A stretch of 64,000 nt of DNA from Basidiobolus meristosporus CBS 931.73. Taxonomy: Eukaryota; Basidiobolomycota; Basidiobolomycetes; Basidiobolales; Basidiobolaceae. Shown in pieces: positions 55,305 through 64,000 of the stretch. The position numbers and the translations under genes were made by a program. Each line of letters starts with the position of its first letter. The stretch's first letter is position 1. Where the stretch lies: NCBI GenBank assembly GCA_002104905.1, contig MCFE01000001.1, positions 124,001-188,000 on the forward strand, in the 5' to 3' direction. The notes below the pieces were generated by a model. That model was not told where the DNA came from. It searched no databases and saw nothing but the letters and a program-made list of their open reading frames with translations.

Positions 55305-58300
55305 TCACGCGCTCACCTTTCCCATTCGGAGGAGGGAGCGGACCAAGGGGCCGAGATACTGCTCCGCAAACGACGACAGGTAGAACTCGTGCTGAGCGTT
55401 GTGATCGGAGACGAAGTTGTGGGCGAGCTCGTGGCAGGCGACCATGAACCAGTAGAAGTGAACGTCGGCCGCCTCCGTCGGGGACACCGCCATCCGGGGG
55501 TGATGAAGGAGCAGGAAGTACCGTAGGTTGAAGAAGAGCGAGCGGCCCCGATTGAATGCTACGGTGGGCCCCTCCCGGTCGTAGTAGAGGTGCACCGAAG
55601 CGGGGTTCAGCTGGAACACCTGGACTAGAGTGGTCAACGTGTGGCCCATCAGGTGCAGCGAGTGCAGATTGCTTCCTGGCGCCATGGTGCTACCGTCGGG
55701 GGCGGTGAGCGAGCCGGTCAGCCGATCGAACTGCACCAAGGGGACGCTTTGCCCGGCCAGATCGCACGCGAACAACTCGCTGGAGGCCATCCCGGTCTCA
55801 AGGTAGAGATCGAACTGACCGATTCGCGCGCAATGAGCGAGTTTCTGCGGTGGGATCACGCTGCAGTAATGGTGGTGGGCCTCCCCGGTGTAGTCCTTCG
55901 GCGGGGGTGGGGTGGCCGCCTTCTCCGGCTCGCGACCGTCGAAGGCGTTGACGTTACGAACACACGAATCCACCGAGGATTTCAGCGATCGTTGCAGCAG
56001 CTCCGTGTGGTCGGGTCCGACCGTGTTCACCGGCTCCCCGCCGGGCTGGCTCGGGTTCGGGCTCGAGCTCGAGCTCTGGCTCTGGCTCTTGGGAGGTCGG
56101 GGAAGGCTGGGGAACCCACCAGGGATCGGCTGATGCTTGCTCTCGGAATCGTCGATCGTCGTGGTGGACGGGCCGGATGGCTTGTCGTAGCTCTTGTACC
56201 AATCGTTGATCCCGCTCTGGAAGCGACGGCTAAGCCTGTCCATCAGATTTGACGAGGTGGGGACGGGGGTGGGCGGTGTGGTGGCCGGTGGCTGGGGAGC
56301 GGGCTGCTTGCCACCCACGGCTGTTCGTTCCTTCTGCGTGGTGTGGTTGGGGAGGCGAGGGTACGTGTCGTCCAGCAGCCGGTTGCTCACTCGGGCAACG
56401 TGATCCCGTTTCTCCTCCAACAGGCAGGACTTCAGGTAATTCGGATCGCAATCCGGGAACATGGCTTGAAGCTGGCTGAAGTAGGGATTCAGGTGGGCGG
56501 GTAGCGGTGCGGGTTGCGTCGGGCCCTTGGGCTCGTAAGGTGGTGGCTGGTCACTGGCCGGTGATCCCTTCGGCGGGGTGGAGGACCGGGGTGGAGCGGG
56601 CTCAACGGGTTTCGGCGTTGCCGCCGGGGTCACCGCCTTCTGGTGGTTGAGGATTCGATCGACAGGGAAACCTTTGCGCTTCAGGTGCTGCAAGCTGGTG
56701 GAGAGTAGGGTCTCGAGTAGCAGCGCGTCGTTCAGCCGGGATTTGGAGAAAAGGATCTTGCATAGACAGGTGGCAATGTCGAACTCGTTGTAGTCCTGAC
56801 GGGAGATCAGGAGGAACACGGCGTCCCTCGGCGCGTCCACCCCGCGTAGCCCCCGCTCCAAGCAGGCGGTAGTGGCTTCGGTGTGGACCTGGTGGGTGGG
56901 GAGGAACTTGCGGTGGATGTGGATCTGATCCACCTCAAGCACCCGCAGTTTCGTGGCCAACCACTCGCTGGAGCGGAGCACTTTCGTGGACTGTTCTCGT
57001 TGGTAGTCGTAGATCAGCAGCGGGGCACGCTCTCGGATCAGATTCTGCAAAGCTTGGGATCGGCCACTCTGGGTGATCGCCCCCGTTGGCCGGGAAGACT
57101 CGGTCACTTGCTTCGATATCCAGGTGCTGCCCAGCTGCTCGTAGAACGTCTCCAGTAACGTCTCCATCGGCGCGTACCACGGGTTGAATGTCTTCTGGAG
57201 GACCGTGTCGTCCACCAGACAGATGTTGCCCGGGGATTCTAGGCGATACTCCAGCACCGAGGCTTCCGATACGTCCATCGGGTGTTGGTCGCTCTTCTTC
57301 TCCGCCATCGACTGGCCGCCTTTCTCCCGGACCGCGATCAGGAAGGGTCGACTCCTCATGGCCCTCATGATGTCAGAGTGCCGGGACAACGTCGGCATCT
57401 GGATGGCCAACTGTCGCAGCACTTGCAGGTAATGCTCGTATCCGTGGTCACGAGAGGCTTGGCCCGAGGTGTTGGCCGGGTTTCGCTGACAGGCCTCGAG
57501 GAACTTCGGAGGGTCTTTCGTGATGATGCGGGCCAGGTCGACTGGGGATGGCTCCTCTTGGACGCCGCACGCTTTCAGGAACAGGTTGGCGATCGGGCCG
57601 AAGTGGATGTAGGTGAAGAAGTCGTACTTGAAGTCGACCGTGTCGTTGATGAAATAGCATTCGCCCGGGGCCATCCAGTAAACCGGGGTCTCGTTGCTGC
57701 TCTGGACAGGGATGAACTTTAGGAACCGAAGCTTCTCCCAATCGGCCGAGGTAAAGTCCGCCTGTCGGCTGGCCAGGTACTCGAACACCCATCTGCCGTA
57801 GGTCGGATGTCCGGGCGGGCTTGCCTGCAGGAAGGTGATGAGCGTGGCCACCGGTGGCTGCTCCAGGATCCCGAATTTCTCCGCGTCCCGTCGCAGCTCC
57901 GGATGCACTATCTTGAATCCCATCACCTCGGAGGCGGGGTTGGCGTAGCATTCCGTAGGTTTCGCCATCGCCTCCGTCTTCGTAAACTGATCGCCCAGGG
58001 TGGCCCCCTTCGCCATCGAGTCCCCAGTCCCCGGCCGGGGGCTAAGGCGGGTGCAGGGAATCAAGGGGATCTGGATCTCCTCCCGACGGTACACCCGCTG
58101 GTAGTGGGAGGCAAAGTGCTCGATGAAGAATCTCAACGCATTCATCCGGGTTTCCGGGGATTCCGCGGTTGCCGCGATCAGCATGAGCCTGTCCAGCGGC
58201 GGGTTGGTTCTCAGACCCAACCTCTGAAGGAACTTCGCCTCCTCCGACGAGTCGCGCCACTTGTCGGGCCACGCGATCACCGGTAGCCCAAGGTTGGACA

Positions 58301-60974
58301 GGGGTTCGACCGGGGCGTACAGCTCGCTGGCCTTGAATCGAGCCGGCGGCGGGCTGGGCTCCTGGCTCTTGGCGCTCGGTGCTTTGGTGGGGCTTTGGCC
58401 GATGAGGCTCCGGGCGGGGAAGAGCGGGGTCTGGCTCAGCTTCTCCATCTCCGCCTCCGAGAGCTGGGATTTCACGGAGGCGAGGTATTTGAGAAGCTTC
58501 ATGAAGTCCCAGTTGAGATGCTCCAGACGGTCGAAGACCAGCTGCAGGTCCACGTGGGTGCGCACGCCTAGGTCCCCGAGGAATCGCTCCATGCCGCTCG
58601 GGAACTTGGCCAGCTGGACGATGGGCAGGTCGGAGAAGAGTTTCACGTTCTTGAAGTAGGTCTCCTTGGGGAGGCGCTGGCCTAGCTGGGTGGGGATGCA
58701 CGCCACCCCCTCCAGCAGGCTAAGCATCAGGGCCCGGTCGTTCGGCGATTGCTGGTAGAACCCACGGTAGAGCACATGGTGGATCTTCTCGGAGAAGACC
58801 GGGGAGGTGGTGAGCTCCGAGCGGTGTTGCTGCACGACGTGCTCCGTCCAGATGGCGAGCGTCAGCTCCTTCCACGTGCCGAACGCCTCTCGCAGCTCCC
58901 GCTGGTTGAAATGCCGGGTGAGTTCGAACGGGAGGGTCTCCTGGGGGACCGGCAGACCCTGGTGGACCACCTTGGGGTTCAGGAAGTAGCGGAACTCCGC
59001 CAACGCGACCGGCATGGTGGGCCCGACCGCGTCCTTGGCCCCGATCTCCGGGCTGCCCAGCGAGAAGCTGGGCAACGGGTTCAGAAGGGTGATGGCCCGC
59101 AACAACTGCTGCCCATGCTCCGGGGGAAGGTGGCCGCGACCTTGGGATTCCTTGAACCCGAGCCACCAGCGTAGGAGAGCTACCGCCTGATCTACCGTGA
59201 TCGCATATCCACTCACGTCCCGGATCAGATCGGGGAGGCCAACCTTGACCAGGTGGTAGCGCTCCTGCAGGCTGCTCAGCATCTCGCCAGCCTCTTTCTG
59301 AATCTTGGACGGAAGGTAGGGGGTCGTGCGAAGGAAGGGGACGAGCTCCGGGTCCGGGAGCCGCACCTGGTCACACGGCTTCACGCCGCACGAGGAGAGG
59401 AGTCCCGGGGGGACCTTCCCGCTGGCGAAGAAACACTTCTCCATCAGCTTCCCCACCGTCTTGATCGGCGTGGCCGGGTGGAAGCAGAAGGAGGTCATGG
59501 CGTGGATGCAGCGTCGCTCGAGCCACGTCATCGCCGGATCCGGCTCCCCGCTGGGGCTGCCCTCTTTGGGCTTGGGGCCGTCCACGAGGCGGAGGTACCG
59601 CTGGGAGATGTCGGCGATCTCCTCGTCGTAGAGGACCCGGGCCAGCAGCGCGCACATGCTGAGCATCTCCTGGTTCCAGCGGGCGAGGTGGGGGTCCACG
59701 AAGTCGATCGACTCCCGCTCCACGGTGGGGATCAGGTGGGCGGCGAGATGGACGGAGCACCCGGTGGTCTGGTGGGTGGGGAACCCGATGAACACCTTCC
59801 CCTGGTGGGGGTACGGGAGCAGGTCCCGGAAGATGGGGAAGTCCTGGTGCACGCTGATCGACGCCTCGTACTCCTCGAGCCCGGTGTAGATCATCTGGAC
59901 GAGGGTGGTCTTGGGCGGGGACTTCTTCGTCGTCCTCTCCATCTGGTCCGCGAACGCGGGCGTGACGTGGGTGGTCAGGTGGGCCTGGGCGATCTTGAGG
60001 AAGAGGGTGGAGCTGATGCGGCTGAATTTCGGCCCCGAACTCCAGAACATCCCGCTGGTCTTGGTGCACTTGAGGTACTCGGCGTCGATTTGCACCTGGA
60101 GCCCGTACACCGCGCTCAGCTGGAACACCCCGTGGGGCGACCGGGTGTGCAGCGACTGGCAAGCCTCGTTCGTGAGGCGCTGTCCGGTGGGGTGGGTGCA
60201 GGAGAGCGGGTTCGGCTCCGACACCTTCTTGCTCACCTTCACCAGCAGCTGGTCGTCCAGGTACAGCGACACCGAGCGCAGGTTCTGGGTGAACGCGATC
60301 GAGCACGCCAGGAACCGGCCGAACTCCTCGACCTCCGGCACGGTCACCGGCTCCCGGAGGTCCAACGAGAACGTGGTCCACCCACCGAGCTGCCTCATGG
60401 GCTCCGGGACCGCCAGCCGCTTCGTGTACAACTGGTCTCCCTTCCAGAAGAACGCCATGCACTCCTGGTCCGACACCACGAACGGCTCCTCGCAGATGGA
60501 GAACAGACTGTAGAAGCCCACCCCGAAGAACCCGATCTTCTGCTCGTCCGGGTTCCCCTCCGCGATCTTCTTCAGTCGGTTCCAGTCCTCCGGCTGGAAG
60601 GGGCGACCGTTGTTCTGGAAGAGCACGGTGTGGCAGGAGGCGTTCGGGTCGAAGGAGGTGGGGTTGCTCTCCTTCGGCTCGGTGGAGTTCGTTCGGAAGA
60701 ACTCCTTGGTGAAGGGTTTTGGTTTGGGGTTAGGGTTAGGGTTAGGGTTGGGGGTCGACTGGGCGTCGTCGGGGGTTTTGGTCCGGAAGTGGATCTTCGC
60801 CTCCGTCGCCCCGGCATCATTGGCGTTCTGAAGTAACTCCCGATAGATGGTGAACGGGGCCGAGTATCTGGCCAGGATCTTGTCGATCAGATGGCGTTGG
60901 TTCACCTGGACCCGCTCTTCCGCAGCGGAGTCGTGGATGACCAAGGACTTGAACGCCGATAGGTCTAGGTCCAT
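55305..60974 (-). CDS. Giant sacsin-like GHKL (HSP90-type) ATPase protein, DUF3684-like, 1889 aa
   Basis: Probable ATP-binding chaperone-like protein of the fungal family that shares its N-terminal ATPase domain with sacsin; cellular role unknown. The ATG at 60974 opens MDLDLSAFKS. The Bergerat fold is at about 25-230: N-box YRELLQNANDAGA (Glu46, Asn50, Asp53), NNGRPFQ (121-127) and the glycine lid KIGFFGVGFYSLFSI (146-160). A Pro-Asn repeat (75-82) interrupts the domain. A long middle region follows, then a Pro/Ser/Gln-rich linker (about 1480-1690) and a C-terminal domain with ACHELAHNFVSDHN, an HExxH motif at 1848-1852. It is intronless over 5.7 kb and GC-rich, unlike the intron-bearing genes at the left. 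A GTGAGC donor overlaps the last codons, so a further 3' exon is possible. Confidence 0.88.
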   Translation of the reverse strand: MDLDLSAFKSLVIHDSAAEERVQVNQRHLIDKILARYSAPFTIYRELLQNANDAGATEAKIHFRTKTPDDAQSTPNPNPNPNPKPKPFTKEFFRTNSTEPKESNPTSFDPNASCHTVLFQNNGRPFQPEDWNRLKKIAEGNPDEQKIGFFGVGFYSLFSICEEPFVVSDQECMAFFWKGDQLYTKRLAVPEPMRQLGGWTTFSLDLREPVTVPEVEEFGRFLACSIAFTQNLRSVSLYLDDQLLVKVSKKVSEPNPLSCTHPTGQRLTNEACQSLHTRSPHGVFQLSAVYGLQVQIDAEYLKCTKTSGMFWSSGPKFSRISSTLFLKIAQAHLTTHVTPAFADQMERTTKKSPPKTTLVQMIYTGLEEYEASISVHQDFPIFRDLLPYPHQGKVFIGFPTHQTTGCSVHLAAHLIPTVERESIDFVDPHLARWNQEMLSMCALLARVLYDEEIADISQRYLRLVDGPKPKEGSPSGEPDPAMTWLERRCIHAMTSFCFHPATPIKTVGKLMEKCFFASGKVPPGLLSSCGVKPCDQVRLPDPELVPFLRTTPYLPSKIQKEAGEMLSSLQERYHLVKVGLPDLIRDVSGYAITVDQAVALLRWWLGFKESQGRGHLPPEHGQQLLRAITLLNPLPSFSLGSPEIGAKDAVGPTMPVALAEFRYFLNPKVVHQGLPVPQETLPFELTRHFNQRELREAFGTWKELTLAIWTEHVVQQHRSELTTSPVFSEKIHHVLYRGFYQQSPNDRALMLSLLEGVACIPTQLGQRLPKETYFKNVKLFSDLPIVQLAKFPSGMERFLGDLGVRTHVDLQLVFDRLEHLNWDFMKLLKYLASVKSQLSEAEMEKLSQTPLFPARSLIGQSPTKAPSAKSQEPSPPPARFKASELYAPVEPLSNLGLPVIAWPDKWRDSSEEAKFLQRLGLRTNPPLDRLMLIAATAESPETRMNALRFFIEHFASHYQRVYRREEIQIPLIPCTRLSPRPGTGDSMAKGATLGDQFTKTEAMAKPTECYANPASEVMGFKIVHPELRRDAEKFGILEQPPVATLITFLQASPPGHPTYGRWVFEYLASRQADFTSADWEKLRFLKFIPVQSSNETPVYWMAPGECYFINDTVDFKYDFFTYIHFGPIANLFLKACGVQEEPSPVDLARIITKDPPKFLEACQRNPANTSGQASRDHGYEHYLQVLRQLAIQMPTLSRHSDIMRAMRSRPFLIAVREKGGQSMAEKKSDQHPMDVSEASVLEYRLESPGNICLVDDTVLQKTFNPWYAPMETLLETFYEQLGSTWISKQVTESSRPTGAITQSGRSQALQNLIRERAPLLIYDYQREQSTKVLRSSEWLATKLRVLEVDQIHIHRKFLPTHQVHTEATTACLERGLRGVDAPRDAVFLLISRQDYNEFDIATCLCKILFSKSRLNDALLLETLLSTSLQHLKRKGFPVDRILNHQKAVTPAATPKPVEPAPPRSSTPPKGSPASDQPPPYEPKGPTQPAPLPAHLNPYFSQLQAMFPDCDPNYLKSCLLEEKRDHVARVSNRLLDDTYPRLPNHTTQKERTAVGGKQPAPQPPATTPPTPVPTSSNLMDRLSRRFQSGINDWYKSYDKPSGPSTTTIDDSESKHQPIPGGFPSLPRPPKSQSQSSSSSPNPSQPGGEPVNTVGPDHTELLQRSLKSSVDSCVRNVNAFDGREPEKAATPPPPKDYTGEAHHHYCSVIPPQKLAHCARIGQFDLYLETGMASSELFACDLAGQSVPLVQFDRLTGSLTAPDGSTMAPGSNLHSLHLMGHTLTTLVQVFQLNPASVHLYYDREGPTVAFNRGRSLFFNLRYFLLLHHPRMAVSPTEAADVHFYWFMVACHELAHNFVSDHNAQHEFYLSSFAEQYLGPLVRSLLRMGKVSA
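60730..60753. repeat. Interstitial TTAGGG repeat inside coding sequence
   Basis: Three perfect TTAGGG units (60730-60747) flanked by GGTTTGGGG and TTGGGG. On the coding strand this is CCCTAA, read as alternating Pro and Asn. Confidence 0.92.
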
Positions 60975-61004
60975 CGCAAGGGAATATGGTTAGGCGGGGG
61001 TAGA

Positions 61005-61070
61005 AGGGGTTTGTGTGTTTGTGTTTGTGTGTGTGTGTATGTGTATGTGTAAGTGTATGTGTGAGGTGGT
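61005..61070. repeat. TG microsatellite upstream of the sacsin-like gene
   Basis: Imperfect (GT)n with TTTGTG and TATGTG interruptions, in the presumed 5' UTR or promoter, about 30-95 bp before the ATG. Confidence 0.85.
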
Positions 61071-61089
61071 GGAGAACTGACAAGCTACG

Positions 61090-61730
61090 TTAAGACCAAG
61101 ATGGAAGAGGTAGGGGGAATCGTCACCGCTTGGCGTGGATTAGGTAATGTACAAACTAAGCGTGTAGGGCGAAAAGAGAAGGCGGTGGGGAACCCTCTTG
61201 GAGCCTGGTTGATTAGGGAGGGAATTGGTGGGAGAGGGATGTGGCCGATGAGTGGCCCACGAACCTCACTCCTGACAACTCAAATCCCTGACTAATCCGT
61301 AGCCTACGGTTCACCTTAGAATGGTCAAGATCAAGGTCGCGATCGTGATCACGATCTCGGCCCTTCCGCAATCCGGCCTCCATCTGGATAGACCCCCGAT
61401 TTGGGTTGCCGGCCAGGGTCTGCGGTTAGCTCCACTCTTGCACGCTCCCCAGCCCTGTCATCCCCAGACCCGCCCACATGCATTAGTTGGCTTGGTCTAC
61501 CCACCTCCTGTTAGAGCACGCAGGGCACTTCGATGTCACACCCCTCCCCCATGGATTCCAAATGTATTGCTATGGCATCCCCGCCGGTGACATGGTCTGT
61601 AAGTGACTAAGCCACATATCCTCACTATCCTCCATGGTAACATTTTAGACTACATCTTGTTTGTTCCTATGATGGGTGATTTTACTCTGATGTGTGCTTG
61701 ATAATGACCAGCGTCCCATGCTTCCACAAT
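61090..61730. other. Upstream region of the sacsin-like gene
   Basis: GC-moderate DNA containing short open frames with no recognised product, then a transition near 61.6 kb into AT-rich, CpG-poor transposon DNA. Confidence 0.4.
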
Positions 61731-61734
61731 GACA

Positions 61735-62082
61735 CTGCAATTTTTGGTGGAAGTGGAAATGCCTTATGGATCTAACTACCATGTGGGGAAGACAAAGATA
61801 AAGTCAATGCTGCAAGAAAATGACCTTGCTGATGTTGTCATTGGATATGAGTGCCCTCTCAAAGTATATCTGAAGCAGGAACTCCTCACTACTAAGTACT
61901 GGCAGGCAAAGTGATGCAAAATCTGGTTAGCAGAGTTACTATCCTGTTTAACAAGATTAAATCAGCTGGAGTGCAAGGAGATGATATAAAAATCATGGAT
62001 GCCCTGCAAAATTGCCTGAAAGATGAGTCTCAGGGCCTTGTAGCAGCTGTAGAGCACAGAACTGTAAATGAGACTTCAAATT
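61735..62082 (+). pseudogene. Copia Gag fragment
   Basis: Plus-strand pieces of Gag N-terminus (LPYGSNYHVGKTKIKSMLQE-like region, then NDLADVVIGYECP) and LFNKIKSAGVQGDDIKIMDA. Frameshifted, and cut at 62082 by an LTR. Confidence 0.65.
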
Positions 62083-64000
62083 TGCTGTAAGAGACTTGGA
62101 GAAATTGGAGGTGATTAGGAAGACAATCAGACTATGTGGTTTTCATTTAATGATTTAATGAGTGTAAAAGTAGTATTTATACTTTTACATGGTCTTGGCA
62201 TAACAAACATGTAGAATTGGTTTAGGAAGGTCCCAAGTATATGCTTGCAAAGCTTGGGGCTGATTGAACAACTTAGTGAATTCTCATGCTCTGGGTACCT
62301 GATATTTTGGTGAATATATTCTGAATGAATCCCAACCAGGGATTTGGTCAGTATTCTCTAGGATCTGAAGGTAATGATCTAAGTGACTAGGCTAGCTGAA
62401 TATTTAGGTGAAATTGCAAGCTCTTACAACACAGCCACTCAACTAAATGTTCATACTGACTAGTCCTAATTTTGACCTATGATATTCAAACTTGTCTCTA
62501 GCTAACAGTTTGCTGAGTACACCTGCAATCATATCATCTGTGGGACAGTAAGCTAAGTCAAACAGGTTATCCTCTATAGCTTCACATATGAAATGGTGTA
62601 TAATATATATGTGCTTAGTTCTAGCATGAAAAGTTGGATTTCTACCTAATTATATACATCCTTGTTCATCTTGAAATAAAGTAATAAGTGTTTTTTAACA
62701 TAAGCCTAATTCTCTAAAAAGCTTCCTTAACCACATTGCTTCTTTTGTAGCTTCACAGGCTGTTATATTACTCTGTCTCTGTGGTAGAAAGTGCTACAGT
62801 TGGTTGCTCTCTTGAATTCCATGAAATTGCTCTTTCAGGGTAAAGAAAGGTGTATCCAGTGGTGGATCTTCCATCTTCTAAATTTTGTCCCCAATCAGCA
62901 TCAGAGTATCCTGCAAGATCTTGTTCTGACTCCTTATAGGTGTACCCTAAGCAGATATCAGCAGTTTCTCTTAGGTATTTAAAAATACACTTAACTGCTA
63001 CAATAAGATCAAATCCATAGTTCTGATTTTGCTGGCTGACAACTCCCTCTGAATATGAGATATCTGGACATGTTCCAAGCATGATATACATCAGTCTGCT
63101 GACCATAGACTTATTAGAAAACTCAGGGCTTTCAGACAAGACCAAGCCCACTTGATTTGGTTGAGCTTTGACCAAGTTAAGGTTTGTCTCCATTGGGGTA
63201 GCTGCTGGTTTACAGTCTGCCATTTGGTGCTTCTTTAGTATATCTTAAATATACATGGATTGGCTTAGGGTGATAGTTTGGGTACTACTATCTATGGAGA
63301 ACTTTATCCCTAAGTAGCAGCCAACTTCTCCTAGATTGGCCATCTCAAACTCTTTAGATTGGCTGGATTTAGTCTTTTTGAGTGTTTCTAGGTTATTGGT
63401 GGCTATAATAGGATCATTCACATCAAGAGCTAATAGAACTGGACTTGCTCTATCTAGCTTATAGTAAATACTATAGTCAGCATTACTCCTTTGAGACTCA
63501 AAGATTTCAAATAAGAATCTATTTTGCAATTCCAGGCTAGTGGTCATTGTTTGAGTCCACATAGAGACTTTTCAAGCTTGCAGACAATGGGGGTAATCTT
63601 GGTTAGCATATCCATCAGGCTGGTGCATTTACACGTCCTCATCAAGTTTTCCATTCAAAAATGTAGTTTTTACATCCATTTGATGAATAAAAAATTATAT
63701 TTGGCTGCAATAGCCAATATTAATCTGAAGGAATTACGCTTGGCTACCAGTACAAAGGTCTCAGTGTAGGCAAGTCCTTCTGCCTGAGAGAATCCTTTGG
63801 CCAGAAGTCTTACTTTGTATCTTTCAGTTGAACCATCAGCCATGTTTTTATCTTGAAGTCCTATCTACATCCAATTGTTTTTTGGTTGATTGGTAATATG
63901 ATTAAGTCCCATGTTTGATTTTTCAATGGGCCTGATATTACTCTGTTCTTGCAGATCTCCAAAGTTTTGTCTGAGGGCTATTTAGGGCCTCTTTTACATT
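62083..64000 (-). mobile_element. Decayed Ty1/copia element, runs off the right edge
   Basis: The 3' LTR is at 62083-62431 (TGCTGTAAGAG...CTCTTACAACA), adjacent to a purine tract. RNase H then RT follow in minus orientation, of the same family as the element at 13409-18084. The 5' half lies outside the window. Confidence 0.85.
62768..63980 (-). pseudogene. Copia RNase H and RT, broken
   Basis: 63223-62768 has YSEGVVSQQNQNYG, GYSDADWGQNLEDGRSTTGY and a STTETE end where the other copy has STEAEY. 63562-63245 has RT thumb LGEVGCYLGIKFSI. Upstream RT is fragmentary up to the window end. Confidence 0.83.

Noticed and set aside
60721-60753. True chromosome end or telomere
   Set aside because: Only three repeat units, in frame inside a gene with coding sequence on both sides.
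59253-60836. 527-codon plus-strand ORF within the sacsin-like gene
   Set aside because: Shadow of a GC-rich coding strand: repetitive Arg/Gly/Val/Leu composition, no motif. The minus frame has the ATPase signatures.
61321-61590. 89-codon Pro/Arg-rich ORF upstream of the sacsin-like gene
   Set aside because: Low-complexity, no motif, no splice support. Could be promoter DNA.

Overview
This is nuclear DNA from a filamentous fungus. It carries a chitin synthase of the cytochrome-b5-like type, a Cdc24-type Rho GEF (CH-DH-PH-PB1), a canonical PUF protein, a 20S proteasome alpha-6 subunit, a fungal sacsin-like GHKL protein, spliceosomal introns of about 50-75 bp with GTAAGT-like donors, Pol III tRNA genes and Ty1/copia and Ty3/gypsy retrotransposons. 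The lineage cannot be fixed from the window. Repeat load and CpG behaviour would suit an early-diverging fungus, but that is inference.

Layout: 1-11.3 kb is an ordinary gene-dense block: chitin synthase (5' part, minus), PSMA1/Pre5 (plus), an unrecognised 254-aa protein (minus), CDC24-like (minus), a small secreted protein (minus) and a PUF protein (plus). I worked out exon models for these from frame-consistent splice sites. At 11.6-12.2 kb there is a U2 snRNA gene, duplicated as a 532-bp block at 19.95-20.5 kb. At 12.5-18.4 kb lies a decayed Ty1/copia element nested in older LTR fragments.

From 19.7 to 42.7 kb the window is a tRNA archipelago: about 28 apparently functional tRNA genes plus several pseudogenes, covering 17 amino acids, with Cys only as a pseudogene and Met and Gln absent. 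Two stretches repeat the order Val-Ala-Lys-Leu-Thr with near-identical genes in unrelated spacers. A structurally complete Ty3/gypsy element (22.97-28.33 kb, one 1449-codon gag-pol ORF) and a 6.3-kb perfect-looking palindrome of two head-to-head truncated copies (33.44-39.75 kb) are inserted here. Both abut a tRNA gene exactly 11 bp upstream of its 5' end, as expected for a Ty3-like Pol III-targeting integrase.

From 40.7 to 54.9 kb are a segmental duplication with CpG-to-TpG/CpA decay, degenerate gypsy/chromovirus pieces, solo LTRs and copia fragments. From 55.3 to 61.0 kb is a GC-rich, intronless 1889-aa sacsin-like ATPase gene whose ATPase domain contains a telomere-repeat-encoded Pro-Asn linker and whose C-terminus has an HExxH motif. 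From 61.7 kb to the end is another decayed copia element running off the window.
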